A stretch of 64,000 nt of DNA, taken from the NCBI RefSeq assembly GCF_002498315.1, contig NZ_DAGX01000003.1, positions 108,786 to 172,785 of the forward strand, given 5' to 3'. Shown piece after piece: positions 1 through 7,973 of the stretch. The notes beneath the pieces are model-generated. The model was not told the DNA's origin. It saw only the letters and a list, made by a program, of their open reading frames with translations, and made no database searches. The first letter of the stretch is position 1. Each line of letters begins with the position of its first letter. The position numbers were made by a program, and so were the translations under genes. The DNA comes from Methanofollis sp. UBA420 (lineage in GTDB: Archaea > Halobacteriota > Methanomicrobia > Methanomicrobiales > Methanofollaceae).

Positions 1-280
1 TCTTGCCCTCGAGGCCCTGGAGGGACTCGATCGTCCTCTCCAGGTTCTCTGCCGGGATCGAGAACACGACGACATCGGCCTGGTCGACGACGCCCTGGTT
101 CGTGGTCGGGATGAGATCGAAGGGGAGACCGAGCACTTTGAGCGCGTAACTGCACATCTCGCAGGCCGCCTGAGCCTTCTCCTCAAGCCTGGATCCGATA
201 TAGACCGTATGGTTCTGGGAGAGCCGCAATGCCATGCCCTGTCCGATGCCACCGGTACCACCGATGATTCCTACTTTCAT
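1..280 (-). CDS. npdG: F420-dependent NADP oxidoreductase, partial (C-terminus outside window)
   Basis: Moves hydride between coenzyme F420 and NADP in the cytoplasm. Only the first 93 residues are present; the gene runs off the left edge. The reverse strand starts MKVGIIGGTGGIGQGMALRL, a Rossmann GxGGxG motif typical of this small two-domain family, followed by a basic residue in 'GSRLEEK' suited to the NADP phosphate. The ATG at 280 is preceded by an AT-rich stretch (about 300-320) that can act as a TATA element, so the leader is short. It lies divergent from a diaphorase/aldehyde oxidoreductase cluster, which makes a role in balancing NADPH and F420H2 from alcohol or aldehyde oxidation plausible. 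That link is inference. Confidence 0.9.
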   Translation of the reverse strand, partial: MKVGIIGGTGGIGQGMALRLSQNHTVYIGSRLEEKAQAACEMCSYALKVLGLPFDLIPTTNQGVVDQADVVVFSIPAENLERTIESLQGLEGK

Positions 281-464
281 GGTCGGTGCGTATCCCATCG
301 TTTGTAATTAATATTTTCTATCAGTAATTTTTCCAATATGGCTAAATATATCGTAAAAATTGTGAAGGATTCATTTGAAATCGAATCGGGTCTTTTATCG
401 GCAATCAGGAGTGAAATATCTCTGCGATTCAATCCGAATTACTTATATCTCCGTACTCCTGGTC

Positions 465-620
465 CCCGCTCGCCTGACCCTCTCTGTCAGGCCATGTCCC
501 TGGAATTGCGCCTATATTGGGCTTGAATCCGCTGCGCTCCCCCGTCCGGGGGTGTTTGTATGGTCCCTCCTTGGAAGTCTCGGCGAAAAAACTCTTTTCG
601 TTGTTTTAATTTTTTTATTT
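465..620 (+). ncRNA. candidate small non-coding RNA
   Basis: A TATA-like ACTTATATCT at about 441-450 sits roughly 25 bases before a GC-rich segment. A perfect 7-bp stem GCCTGAC/GTCAGGC lies at 472-478 and 486-492 with a 7-base loop, and a second stem CCCCCG/CGGGGG lies near 548-561. A T-rich tract (about 598-620) follows and could end transcription. In an AT-rich gap such GC-rich structured islands often mark stable RNAs. No known RNA family was recognised. Confidence 0.3.
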
Positions 621-693
621 ATTAAATAAATGTAATATTTCATTCTTACTGTTTAATCATGAAAAATGCTGGAATCTGGGGTTAAATCAACAG

Positions 694-705
694 GCCTAAA
701 TACTT
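694..705 (+). promoter_or_regulatory. possible TATA box of the nuoEFG-like operon
   Basis: GGCCTAAATACTTG resembles a euryarchaeal TATA element. With the usual 25-30 base spacing, transcription would begin around 725-732, which is downstream of the TTG at 715 and upstream of a strong GGAGGG at 748-753. This bears on which start codon the first gene uses. Confidence 0.4.
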
Positions 706-714
706 GGGCATTTT

Positions 715-1248
715 TTGAGTAATTATACCCATTTCATACTGATACACGGAGGGTTTGAAACGACAGAGACACAGGAACATATACCGACGGTGCAGCAGAT
801 CGTCGGGGCCTACCCCCGGGAACCCAGGTATCTGCTTGCGGCGTTGCAGGATATTCAGGCTCACTACAGTTATATCTCGGTCGAATCGATGCGGTCGGTT
901 GCTGAACATCTCGGTGTCCCTGAAAGCCGTGTTTTCAGCGTCGCCACATTCTACAAGGCCCTGAGCCTCGTTCCCCAGGGGAAGAAGGTCGTCAAGGTCT
1001 GCAACGGGACCGCGTGCCATCTGCGTGGGGCTCCCGGCCTTGTCGGGGCACTGGAAAAGGCGCTTGGTATCAAGAACGGTGAGACGACCCCTGACGGGAT
1101 CTTTACCATCCAGACCGTGAACTGCCTTGGCGCGTGTGCGATGGCACCGGTCATCATGATCAACGACCGGGTCTACGGGAAGGTGACCATCTCCCGGATC
1201 CCGGAAATTCTTGAGGAGGAGAGGCAAGATGCACTTCACAACGATTAA
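715..1248 (+). CDS. NuoE/HydC-like [2Fe-2S] subunit
   Basis: Thioredoxin-fold [2Fe-2S] subunit of an NADH-linked diaphorase, expected to take electrons from or give them to the flavin subunit encoded next. The body has the NuoE pattern: a helical N-terminal part ending in 'VFSVATFYKAL', then the cluster cysteines in 'CNGTACHLRGA' and 'NCLGACAMAP'. The start is unclear: TTG 715 gives 177 residues, GTG 790 gives 152. A strong GGAGGG at 748 has no ordinary in-frame start just behind it. The end overlaps the next gene by 20 bases. NuoE, HydC/HndA of bifurcating hydrogenases and BamG all share this fold; the sequence alone does not separate them. Confidence 0.85.
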   Translation: MSNYTHFILIHGGFETTETQEHIPTVQQIVGAYPREPRYLLAALQDIQAHYSYISVESMRSVAEHLGVPESRVFSVATFYKALSLVPQGKKVVKVCNGTACHLRGAPGLVGALEKALGIKNGETTPDGIFTIQTVNCLGACAMAPVIMINDRVYGKVTISRIPEILEEERQDALHND

Positions 1249-3103
1249 AGACCTTGAAGATCATCGTGTCCACCTCGTCGCCGGGGAACCTGACATCCCC
1301 CATGTCTGGGTCTGTGCCGGCCCGGGTTGCCTTGCGAACGGGAGCATGAACGTCTACCGCGCCTTCCTCGCCTGTGCAGAGGAGAAGGGGCTGAAGGTGG
1401 ATGTGGACCTGAAGGCTGAGGCGACCGGATGCCAGGGCTTCTGCGAACGCGGGCCGCTGGTCATCCTGAGGCTGAAAAAGGATGGCGACGATATCTTCTA
1501 CCAGCATGTCAGGGAGAAAGACGTCCCTGAGATCCTGGAAAAAACCGTGCTGAGCGGGGAACTCGTCCAGAAACTCCTGTACCGCGACCCCGCAAAGAAG
1601 CAGACCGTCGTTTCGCCCGGCGGCATTCCGTTCTACTCCCACCAGAGGCATGTCGTCCTCAAAAACCTTGGGCGGACCAACCCGCTCTCCCTCGACGACG
1701 CGATCATGGCCGGTGCCTATGCAGGTCTTGCAAAGGCCCTCTCGATGGCACCGGTCGATGTTGTGCAGATCGTGAAGGACTCGGGCCTCCGCGGCCGGGG
1801 CGGCGGTGGCTTCCCGACTGGAGCGAAGTGGGAGTCGGCGGCCGTCGTTGACGCTCCGCAGAAGTTCGTCGTCGTGAATGGCGACGAGGGTGATCCCGGC
1901 GCCTTCATGGACCGTGCAGTCATGGAGGGCGACCCCCACACGATGCTCGAAGGCCTTGCCATCGGCGGTTATGCGATTGGCGCCACACGGGGCATAATCT
2001 ATGTGAGGAACGAGTACCCCATCGCCGTCGACCACCTGCGCCTTGCCATTGAGCAGGCACACGAAGCTGGTCTCCTCGGGAAAGACATTCTCGGCAGCGG
2101 TTTTGACTTCGATATCGAGATTGTACGGGGCGGGGGGGCCTTCGTCTGCGGCGAGTCCACGGCCCTGATGACCTCGATCGAGGGGCGTGCCGGCGTGCCG
2201 CGGGTGAAGTACATCCGCTCGACAGAGAAGGGCCTCTGGGACCTCCCCGCAGTCCTCAACAATGTCGAGACCTGGGCAAATATCCCGCAGATCATCGTCA
2301 ACGGTGCAGACTGGTTCAAGAGCATGGGCACGCCGAAGAGCACGGGCACGAAGGTCTTCTCCCTTGTCGGCAAGGTGAAGAACTCTGGCCTTGTCGAGGT
2401 CCCGATGGGCACGACCCTGCGCACCATGATCTTCGATATCGGCGGCGGCGTCATGAACGACCGCGAGTTCAAGGCCGTCCAGACAGGCGGCCCCTCGGGC
2501 GGTTGTCTGCCGCCAGGCGAACTCGACCGCCCGGTGGACTTTGACCAGCTCAAAGCTGCAGGCTCGATGATGGGGTCTGGCGGCATGATCGTGATGGACG
2601 ACCACACCTGCATGGTGAATGTCGCCCAGTACTTCGTCGATTTCCTGGTCGAGGAGTCGTGCGGCAAGTGCACGCCCTGCCGCGAGGGCCTGAAGGAGAT
2701 GCAAACCCTCCTCCACGGCCTCACCTCGGGGACGGCAAAAACCGGAGATGTCGCTCTTCTGAAGGAGATCGCGGAGAATGTGCGGGACACGGCGCTCTGC
2801 GGCCTCGGGAAGACCGCGGCAAACCCGGTCATCTCGACGATGCACTGGTTCCCCGAAGAGTACGAAGAGCACGAGAAAGAAGGGTTCTGCCGTGCCGGGG
2901 TCTGCAGCGGCCTTTATGCGCTGGAGATCGACCCTGAGGTCTGCACCGGCTGCACCCTCTGCGAGAAGGTCTGCCCTGTCGGGGCAGCCTCAGGCGAGAA
3001 GAAACAGCCTCATGTCATCGACAAAAAGGCCTGTGTCACCTGTGGTTCGTGCCTGGACGTGTGTCGTTTCAAGGCGATCAAAGTTGTGCGGAGGAGTGAG
3101 TAA
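1229..3103 (+). CDS. NuoF/HydB-like flavin and iron-sulfur diaphorase subunit
   Basis: A 624-residue subunit predicted to bind NAD(P)(H) and FMN. Visible in order: an N-terminal thioredoxin-like [2Fe-2S] domain (cysteines in 'CAGPGCLANG' and 'GCQGFCERG'), the FMN/NADH domain ('GLRGRGGGGFPTGAKWE' and 'GDEGDPGAFMDR'), the SLBB region, the cluster motif 'SCGKCTPCREGL', and a C-terminal ferredoxin domain with two CxxCxxCxxxC sets. This long form is that of HydB/HndC and BamH rather than respiratory NuoF. ATG 1229 was chosen because GAGGAGAG lies just before it; a TTG at 1211 extends the frame. Three bases separate it from the next gene. Flavin-based bifurcation is possible but not shown. Confidence 0.92.
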   Translation: MHFTTIKDLEDHRVHLVAGEPDIPHVWVCAGPGCLANGSMNVYRAFLACAEEKGLKVDVDLKAEATGCQGFCERGPLVILRLKKDGDDIFYQHVREKDVPEILEKTVLSGELVQKLLYRDPAKKQTVVSPGGIPFYSHQRHVVLKNLGRTNPLSLDDAIMAGAYAGLAKALSMAPVDVVQIVKDSGLRGRGGGGFPTGAKWESAAVVDAPQKFVVVNGDEGDPGAFMDRAVMEGDPHTMLEGLAIGGYAIGATRGIIYVRNEYPIAVDHLRLAIEQAHEAGLLGKDILGSGFDFDIEIVRGGGAFVCGESTALMTSIEGRAGVPRVKYIRSTEKGLWDLPAVLNNVETWANIPQIIVNGADWFKSMGTPKSTGTKVFSLVGKVKNSGLVEVPMGTTLRTMIFDIGGGVMNDREFKAVQTGGPSGGCLPPGELDRPVDFDQLKAAGSMMGSGGMIVMDDHTCMVNVAQYFVDFLVEESCGKCTPCREGLKEMQTLLHGLTSGTAKTGDVALLKEIAENVRDTALCGLGKTAANPVISTMHWFPEEYEEHEKEGFCRAGVCSGLYALEIDPEVCTGCTLCEKVCPVGAASGEKKQPHVIDKKACVTCGSCLDVCRFKAIKVVRRSE

Positions 3104-3105
3104 TC

Positions 3106-3873
3106 ATGGTTGAAGTGACGATCGACGGGCAGAAAATCGAGGTTGAGAAGGGGACGACCGCCCTTGAAGCGGCGAAGGCCCTCGGGATCGAGATCCCGAC
3201 TCTCTGCTACCATCCGGGCCTGTCGGCTGACGGTAACTGCCGCCTCTGCCAGGTCGAGGTTATTGACAGGGGGAGGAAGAGCCTTGCCATTTCGTGCATG
3301 TACCCGATCAGAGGGCCGGTCGAAATTCTCACCGACACCCCCGAGGTCAGGAAAGCGAGGAACTTCGTCATCCGCCTCCTCCTTGCCCGTTCACCCCGGT
3401 CTCCGATCATGCAGAAACTTGCGAAGGAGTACGGCGTCGAACTTCCTGACGAGCGTTTCGTGCAGAACGGAGAGGTCGACCTCTGCATCAGGTGCGGCCG
3501 CTGCGTCCGCGCCTGTGCCGAACTCGGTAACGAGTGCATCGACTTCGTCTCCCGCGGCTGGGAGAAAGAGGTAAAGCCACCTTTCGGAGAACCTTCGAAG
3601 ACCTGTATTGGCTGTGGTGCCTGTGCTGAGGTCTGCCCGACGGGTGCGGTCCTGGTGACAGAGAAGGAGGGCACACGCACGATCTGGGGGCGGACCTTCG
3701 ATCTCGTCGCCTGCGAGATCTGCGGGGCGCGTTTTGCAACGAAGGAGCAGATTGTGGCGGCAAAACCAGAGGTGGAGTCGGTGGATGCAAGACTTCTCTG
3801 CCCCGCGTGTCGGCGCCGTGTTGAGGCACAGGCAATTGCCGGCACGGCGGGAGCGCATGGGGATGGCCGGTGA
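3106..3873 (+). CDS. NuoG/HoxU-like iron-sulfur subunit (short form)
   Basis: A 255-residue electron-transfer subunit. It has an N-terminal [2Fe-2S] ferredoxin domain (cysteines in 'LCYHPG' and 'NCRLCQVE', then 'SCMYPI'), then two [4Fe-4S] motifs, 'CIRCGRCVRACAELGNEC' and 'CIGCGACAEVCP'. A C-terminal tail carries two further CxxC pairs (CEICG, CPACR) that probably bind zinc. It ends before any molybdopterin or H-cluster domain, so it matches HoxU or the front of NuoG/HydA. It is the third gene of the unit, begins three bases after the NuoF-like gene, and is probably the exit point for electrons toward the ferredoxin partner of the aldehyde oxidoreductase; that pairing is inferred. Confidence 0.88.
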   Translation: MVEVTIDGQKIEVEKGTTALEAAKALGIEIPTLCYHPGLSADGNCRLCQVEVIDRGRKSLAISCMYPIRGPVEILTDTPEVRKARNFVIRLLLARSPRSPIMQKLAKEYGVELPDERFVQNGEVDLCIRCGRCVRACAELGNECIDFVSRGWEKEVKPPFGEPSKTCIGCGACAEVCPTGAVLVTEKEGTRTIWGRTFDLVACEICGARFATKEQIVAAKPEVESVDARLLCPACRRRVEAQAIAGTAGAHGDGR

Positions 3874-3992
3874 GGGGTTAATGAAACTCCCTCACCTATT
3901 CGGGTAATCCGAGCATACCCGTTTAACCCAATCAACACTATTTATCATTAAAAATTGAAAATCCCTCTTAAAATACTGTTTTTAATGTCGGA

Positions 3993-4018
3993 ATGTTTAA
4001 GTATCATATAATTATATG
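3993..4018 (+). promoter_or_regulatory. promoter with 14-bp palindromic operator candidate
   Basis: TATA-like TTTAAGTAT at about 3996-4004 is followed at once by CATATAATTATATG (4005-4018), a perfect 14-bp palindrome. It lies between the TATA element and the expected transcription start near 4024, the place where an archaeal repressor would block polymerase. A GGAGTG ribosome site (4028-4033) precedes the ATG at 4042. Confidence 0.45.
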
Positions 4019-4041
4019 GTCAATCGAAGGAGTGTACAAGA

Positions 4042-4530
4042 ATGGAAACAAATGAGAACCTGCTCCTGATCACCCCGGAGAGGTGCATCAGTTGCGGGAC
4101 CTGTGAACTGGCCTGTTCTTTTGGGCATGAAGGGGAGTTCCGCCCTTCATCCTCCCGAATATCCGTCCTCAGGTTTGAGGCCGGCGTGACCGTCCCCATG
4201 ACCTGCCTGCAGTGCGACAAACCTGCCTGTGTCGCCGCCTGCAAGACTGCCGCCCTCCAGAAGGACACGAAGACCGGGCTCGTCGGCGTTAATGCTGCGA
4301 AGTGCATCGGCTGCCGGATGTGCGTGATGGCCTGTCCCTTCGGTAACATCACGTACAGCGCCACGGCCAAGCAGCCGCTGAAGTGCGACCAGTGTGGCGG
4401 CACGCCGATGTGCGCCGAGTTCTGCCCGGCAAAGGCGATCGAGTACCTGCCTGCCGACACGGCGACGGTCCAGAGGAAGAAGGCCTTCTCGGCGAAGATC
4501 GCCGCGGGCATCTCGGAGGTGAAGGTGTAA
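4042..4530 (+). CDS. polyferredoxin-like 4x[4Fe-4S] electron-transfer subunit
   Basis: A 162-residue iron-sulfur protein of the family that accompanies tungsten aldehyde oxidoreductases (AorA of Aromatoleum, BamC of benzoyl-CoA reductase, HycB/DMSO reductase B type). Four cysteine groups are visible: 'CISCGTCELACSFGH', 'CLQCDKPACVAACKTAAL', 'CIGCRMCVMACPFGN' and 'CDQCGGTPMCAEFCPAKAI'. It should carry electrons from the catalytic subunit to the NuoEFG-like module or to ferredoxin. ATG 4042 has GGAGTG eight bases upstream. Its stop codon is immediately followed by the ATG of the AOR gene, so the two are surely cotranscribed. Confidence 0.9.
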   Translation: METNENLLLITPERCISCGTCELACSFGHEGEFRPSSSRISVLRFEAGVTVPMTCLQCDKPACVAACKTAALQKDTKTGLVGVNAAKCIGCRMCVMACPFGNITYSATAKQPLKCDQCGGTPMCAEFCPAKAIEYLPADTATVQRKKAFSAKIAAGISEVKV

Positions 4531-6342
4531 ATGTACGGCTGGACTGGAAGAGTGCTCAGGGTCAACCTGGCCGAGGGCACCATCACAAAGGAGGACCTGA
4601 AGAAGGACGCCGCCGAGAACTACATCGGTGGCCGGGGCCTTGGCGAGAAGTACTTCATGGACGAAGTCGACCCCAAGGTGGACGCCCTCTCGCCCGCGAA
4701 CAAACTGATCTTTGCGACCGGACCCCTGACCGGCACGATGGGCATCTCGACAGGGCGCTACGATGTCGTCGCCAAGGGCCCGCTGAACGACACCCTCGCC
4801 TCCTCGAACTCGGGCGGCTACTTTGGCCCGCAGATCAAATATGCCGGATACGACCTGATCATCTTCGAGGGCAAGGCCGAAAAACCGGTCTATCTCTGGA
4901 TCAACAACGACCACGTCGAACTCCGCGACGCCTCGCACCTCTGGGGGAAGACTGTCTACGAGACTGACGACGCCGTGAAGGCCGAAACCGACCCCGACGC
5001 GGAGGTCGCCTGTATCGGCCCGGCAGGCGAGAAACTCGTCCTCTACTCCTGTATCATGAACGACAAGCACCGTGCGGCCGGGCGGACCGGCATCGGTGCG
5101 GTGATGGGCTCGAAGAACCTGAAGGCGATCGCCGTCCGCGGCACAGGCGGGATCAAGGTCGCCGACAAAGAAGGCTTCCTTGCGGCGGTGCGTGCCGCAC
5201 GGAAGAAGATCAACGACAACCCGGTCACATCCGCGGGCCTGCCGACCTACGGTTCGAACATCCTGGTCAATATCATCAACGAGTCCGGGGCGCTCCCGAC
5301 CCGGAACTGGCGCGAGGCCTATGATCCCAATGCCGACAGGATCTCCGGCGAGACCCTCACCAAGAACCATCTCCTCCACAACAAGGGTTGTTCGGCCTGT
5401 GTCATCGGGTGCGGACGTGTTGCCAGAGCCCGGGGCAAATACAAGGAGATTGGTGAAGGACCTGAATACGAATCAGCCTGGTGTTTCGGATCCGACTGTG
5501 GCATCACCGACATGGACGCCGTGCTGAAGGCGAACTTCCTCTGCAATGAACTCGGCATGGACACCATTACGATGGGCTCGACGATCGCCTGTGCGATGGA
5601 ACTCGTCGACATCGGTGCCCTGGACCCGGCAAAGACCGGCTACGATCTCAAATTTGGCAATGCCGATGCGATGGTCGAGCTGACCCGCGCTACCGCCTAT
5701 CGTGAGGGCTTCGGCGACGAACTCGCCGCGGGCTCATTCAGGCTGGCCACGAAGTACGGCCACCCCGAACTCTCGATGACCGTCAAGAAGCAGGAGATGC
5801 CGGCCTACGACCCGCGTGCGATTCAGGGCATCGGCCTGGAATACGCCACCTCGAACCGCGGCGGCTGCCATGTGCGGGGCTACACCATATCGCCCGAGAT
5901 CCTCGGCCTCCCGATGAAGATGGACCCCTCTGTCATCGAAGGGAAGCCCGAGATCCTCAAGATCTTTCAGGACCTCACCGGTGCGCTCTCCGCCTCAGGC
6001 ACCTGTCTCTTTGCCTCCTTTGCGATCGGCGCCGACGAGATCGCCGCAGAACTGAAGGCGGCGACAGGCATCGACTACACCACAGAGAAGGTGATGCAGA
6101 TCGGGGAGAGGATCTGGAATATGGAGAGGATGTTCATCATTAAAAACGGCTATTCGGAGAAGGACGACACCCTGCCGCCGAGGCTCCTCAACGACCCGAT
6201 CCCGACCGGGCCGGCCAAGGGGCAGGTCAGCAGGCTTCCCGAGATGCTCCCGAAGTACTATGATATCCGCGGCTGGGACAAGCACGGCGTGCCGAAAAAG
6301 GAGAAACTCACCGAACTGGGGCTGAGCCACCTGGCCTCCTGA
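4531..6342 (+). CDS. aor: tungsten-containing aldehyde:ferredoxin oxidoreductase
   Basis: A 603-residue catalytic subunit that oxidises aldehydes to carboxylic acids with a tungsten-bispyranopterin centre. It has the AOR N-terminal domain ('GWTGRVLRVNL', 'GGRGLGEKYF', 'FATGPLTGT'), the first cluster cysteines in 'GCSACVIGCGR', the pterin-domain signature 'YDPRAIQGIGLEYATSNRGG', and a late cysteine in 'SGTCLFASF' as the fourth cluster ligand. Length fits the family (about 600). It starts directly after the ferredoxin-like gene. Substrate cannot be read from sequence; acetaldehyde from ethanol use is an attractive candidate in a methanogen that also encodes NpdG nearby. A T-rich run follows the stop. 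Confidence 0.93.
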   Translation: MYGWTGRVLRVNLAEGTITKEDLKKDAAENYIGGRGLGEKYFMDEVDPKVDALSPANKLIFATGPLTGTMGISTGRYDVVAKGPLNDTLASSNSGGYFGPQIKYAGYDLIIFEGKAEKPVYLWINNDHVELRDASHLWGKTVYETDDAVKAETDPDAEVACIGPAGEKLVLYSCIMNDKHRAAGRTGIGAVMGSKNLKAIAVRGTGGIKVADKEGFLAAVRAARKKINDNPVTSAGLPTYGSNILVNIINESGALPTRNWREAYDPNADRISGETLTKNHLLHNKGCSACVIGCGRVARARGKYKEIGEGPEYESAWCFGSDCGITDMDAVLKANFLCNELGMDTITMGSTIACAMELVDIGALDPAKTGYDLKFGNADAMVELTRATAYREGFGDELAAGSFRLATKYGHPELSMTVKKQEMPAYDPRAIQGIGLEYATSNRGGCHVRGYTISPEILGLPMKMDPSVIEGKPEILKIFQDLTGALSASGTCLFASFAIGADEIAAELKAATGIDYTTEKVMQIGERIWNMERMFIIKNGYSEKDDTLPPRLLNDPIPTGPAKGQVSRLPEMLPKYYDIRGWDKHGVPKKEKLTELGLSHLAS

Positions 6343-6358
6343 TCTTTTTCTTTTTTTG
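6343..6358 (+). terminator. T-rich terminator after the AOR gene
   Basis: The bases after the TGA read TCTTTTTCTTTTTTTGG. Oligo-T tracts of this kind end transcription in euryarchaea without a required hairpin. The facing MFS gene ends about 100 bases further on. Confidence 0.5.
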
Positions 6359-6458
6359 GACCGGCGAACCGCCCCTGATGGGAGCTCTCTGAGCTCTCTG
6401 AATATCTTGCAGTTTTTTTGATGAGGTGGACTGGCAGTTGCCTTTTTCTGCATCCTCT

Positions 6459-7898
6459 TCAATCCCTGCCTGAACAGGAGAAGAGTGCCGGCTTTTCCCG
6501 GATACTTCTCTCAGTACCCCGTGATTCCACGACCGTTCCCTGGACAATGGCTGCCTGGACGAGGACAAGCACCGCAATAACTCCGCTTATGGCAAATATT
6601 GTGGCGAAAGCCGTCCCTGCAGGCGCACCACTATGGCTGGCAAGGGCGATGCCGGTGATCAGGGGGCCAAGGGTGCCGCCGACGCTCTGGAGGGTGTGGA
6701 TGAGGGCAGATGCCGTCGTCAACTTATCCCGCGGAGCGGCGGCGACGACGACGATATTGTCGACAGTCAGGAGGACCGACATCCCTGCATAGATGGCAAT
6801 CCACACCAGGACCAGGACGGGCACCGAGAGGGGGAAGACAATGAGTGCGCCGCACCCGATAGCGATCTCCAGGGCGCCGATGGCGAACGCGAACTGAAAA
6901 CCCTTCTTCTGCACGATTTTGCCTGCAAACGCACCGGAGATCATGTCGGCCACTGTCCCCGGGACCATGATGAGACCGACCGAGAAGGCGGTGAGGCCGA
7001 GTCCTGCCGGACTCTCGATGATGTAGGGCATCGACTGGAGAAGGAGGAAGAAGAGGAGCATCACGACCATGTCGTTGATGCAGACAGTCCTGACAGGTGA
7101 TTTGAGGAAGAACCCGGCATTGAAGACGGGGTCGTCGGCCTGCCCCTCCCTGTGCAGGAAGAGGATGAGGGCGCCGAGAGCAAGGGCGAAGAGTGCCGCC
7201 ACCATCGGTCCCGGGAGTCCGGAGGGATCCCAGAGGGAGAGGGCGATCATCCCGCCGAGGATGGCAAGAGAGAAGAGGGCCGTGCCTGCAAGGTCAACGC
7301 CGCGCCCCCCTCTCACAGGAGAAGGTCTGACAATAATCGCGGCCGCGAGGACGAGGAGCACGGCCACCGGTACCATCCCGTGGTAGCAGGTCTGCCAGCT
7401 GTACTGCTCGACGATATAGGCGCCGGCGAGCACACCGGCAAAAGTCCCGGCGCCGTCTGTCGCAGCGACAAGCCCGATCGCGGACGGGACCAGGCGTTCG
7501 GGAACCTGTTCGGCGATGAGAGCACAGGCGATGGGGCCGACTGCGAGTCCGGCACCCTGAAGGGCCCTGCAACAGAGAAGAGAGAGCATGTCCTGTGCAA
7601 AGCCGCCACAGATTACCCCTATGGCATAGATCGAGAGGCATATGATAAGGAGGCGCTTTTTTCCGTACCTGTCGCCGAGGACGCCGATGGCAGGGATTGT
7701 CATCGCCCCGACGATCATCATGGCCGGGAGTATCCAGGCGGTGAAGACAGAAGATACGCCGAATTCAGCTTCAATAACCGGAAATGCGGCGATAAGCACT
7801 GCTTCGCCCGCCATGACCACCATGGCGGCGGTACAGAGGAGGGCGAGGAGCATCCATGGATAAGGGGGTATATTCTTGTTTTTATGGTTAAATAGCAT
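6459..7898 (-). CDS. MFS transporter, 14-helix DHA2 type
   Basis: A 479-residue membrane protein of the major facilitator superfamily, proton-driven drug or metabolite exporter class. It shows many hydrophobic segments, the motif A loop 'GVLGDRYGKKRLL' after helix 2, motif C-like 'GLAVGPIACALIAE', and the extra central helix pair of the 14-helix type. ATG 7898 is preferred over a GTG at 7952 because AGTATAAAGG (about 7929-7938) looks like its TATA box, which puts the start at or close to the 5' end of the RNA. It stands alone, convergent with the AOR unit. Substrate unknown. Confidence 0.85.
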   Translation of the reverse strand: MLFNHKNKNIPPYPWMLLALLCTAAMVVMAGEAVLIAAFPVIEAEFGVSSVFTAWILPAMMIVGAMTIPAIGVLGDRYGKKRLLIICLSIYAIGVICGGFAQDMLSLLCCRALQGAGLAVGPIACALIAEQVPERLVPSAIGLVAATDGAGTFAGVLAGAYIVEQYSWQTCYHGMVPVAVLLVLAAAIIVRPSPVRGGRGVDLAGTALFSLAILGGMIALSLWDPSGLPGPMVAALFALALGALILFLHREGQADDPVFNAGFFLKSPVRTVCINDMVVMLLFFLLLQSMPYIIESPAGLGLTAFSVGLIMVPGTVADMISGAFAGKIVQKKGFQFAFAIGALEIAIGCGALIVFPLSVPVLVLVWIAIYAGMSVLLTVDNIVVVAAAPRDKLTTASALIHTLQSVGGTLGPLITGIALASHSGAPAGTAFATIFAISGVIAVLVLVQAAIVQGTVVESRGTERSIREKPALFSCSGRD

Positions 7899-7973
7899 GT
7901 TTTGCGGGGTTTTAGTGTTCAACAGTCCCTTTATACTGGGACCTGAAACCACATAGTGCTTCCCCGCGCCGCC

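Larger units (their letters stand above)
281..714. other. 434-base intergenic region, AT-rich with a GC-rich island
   Basis: No convincing protein gene. The flanks are AT-rich and hold promoter-like sequences for the divergent npdG and for the nuoE-like gene (TAAATACTT near 697-705). In the middle, about 465-570 is markedly richer in GC and contains two hairpins; see the candidate RNA entry. Two short open frames here (62 and 84 codons) have no recognisable composition or ribosome site and I regard them as chance. Confidence 0.6.

Noticed and set aside
338..629. Two short open frames (62 and 84 codons) in the first intergenic region
   Set aside because: No ribosome site, no codon bias, and they run through the hairpin segment that fits an RNA better.
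1160..2872. A 570-codon open frame antisense to the NuoF-like gene
   Set aside because: Low-complexity Arg/His/Asp-rich composition typical of the complement of GC-rich archaeal coding DNA; the sense gene has full family motifs.
7899..7952. GTG start at 7952 for the first MFS transporter
   Set aside because: The extension overlaps the probable TATA box, has no hydrophobic or conserved residues, and ATG 7898 is at the right distance from that box.
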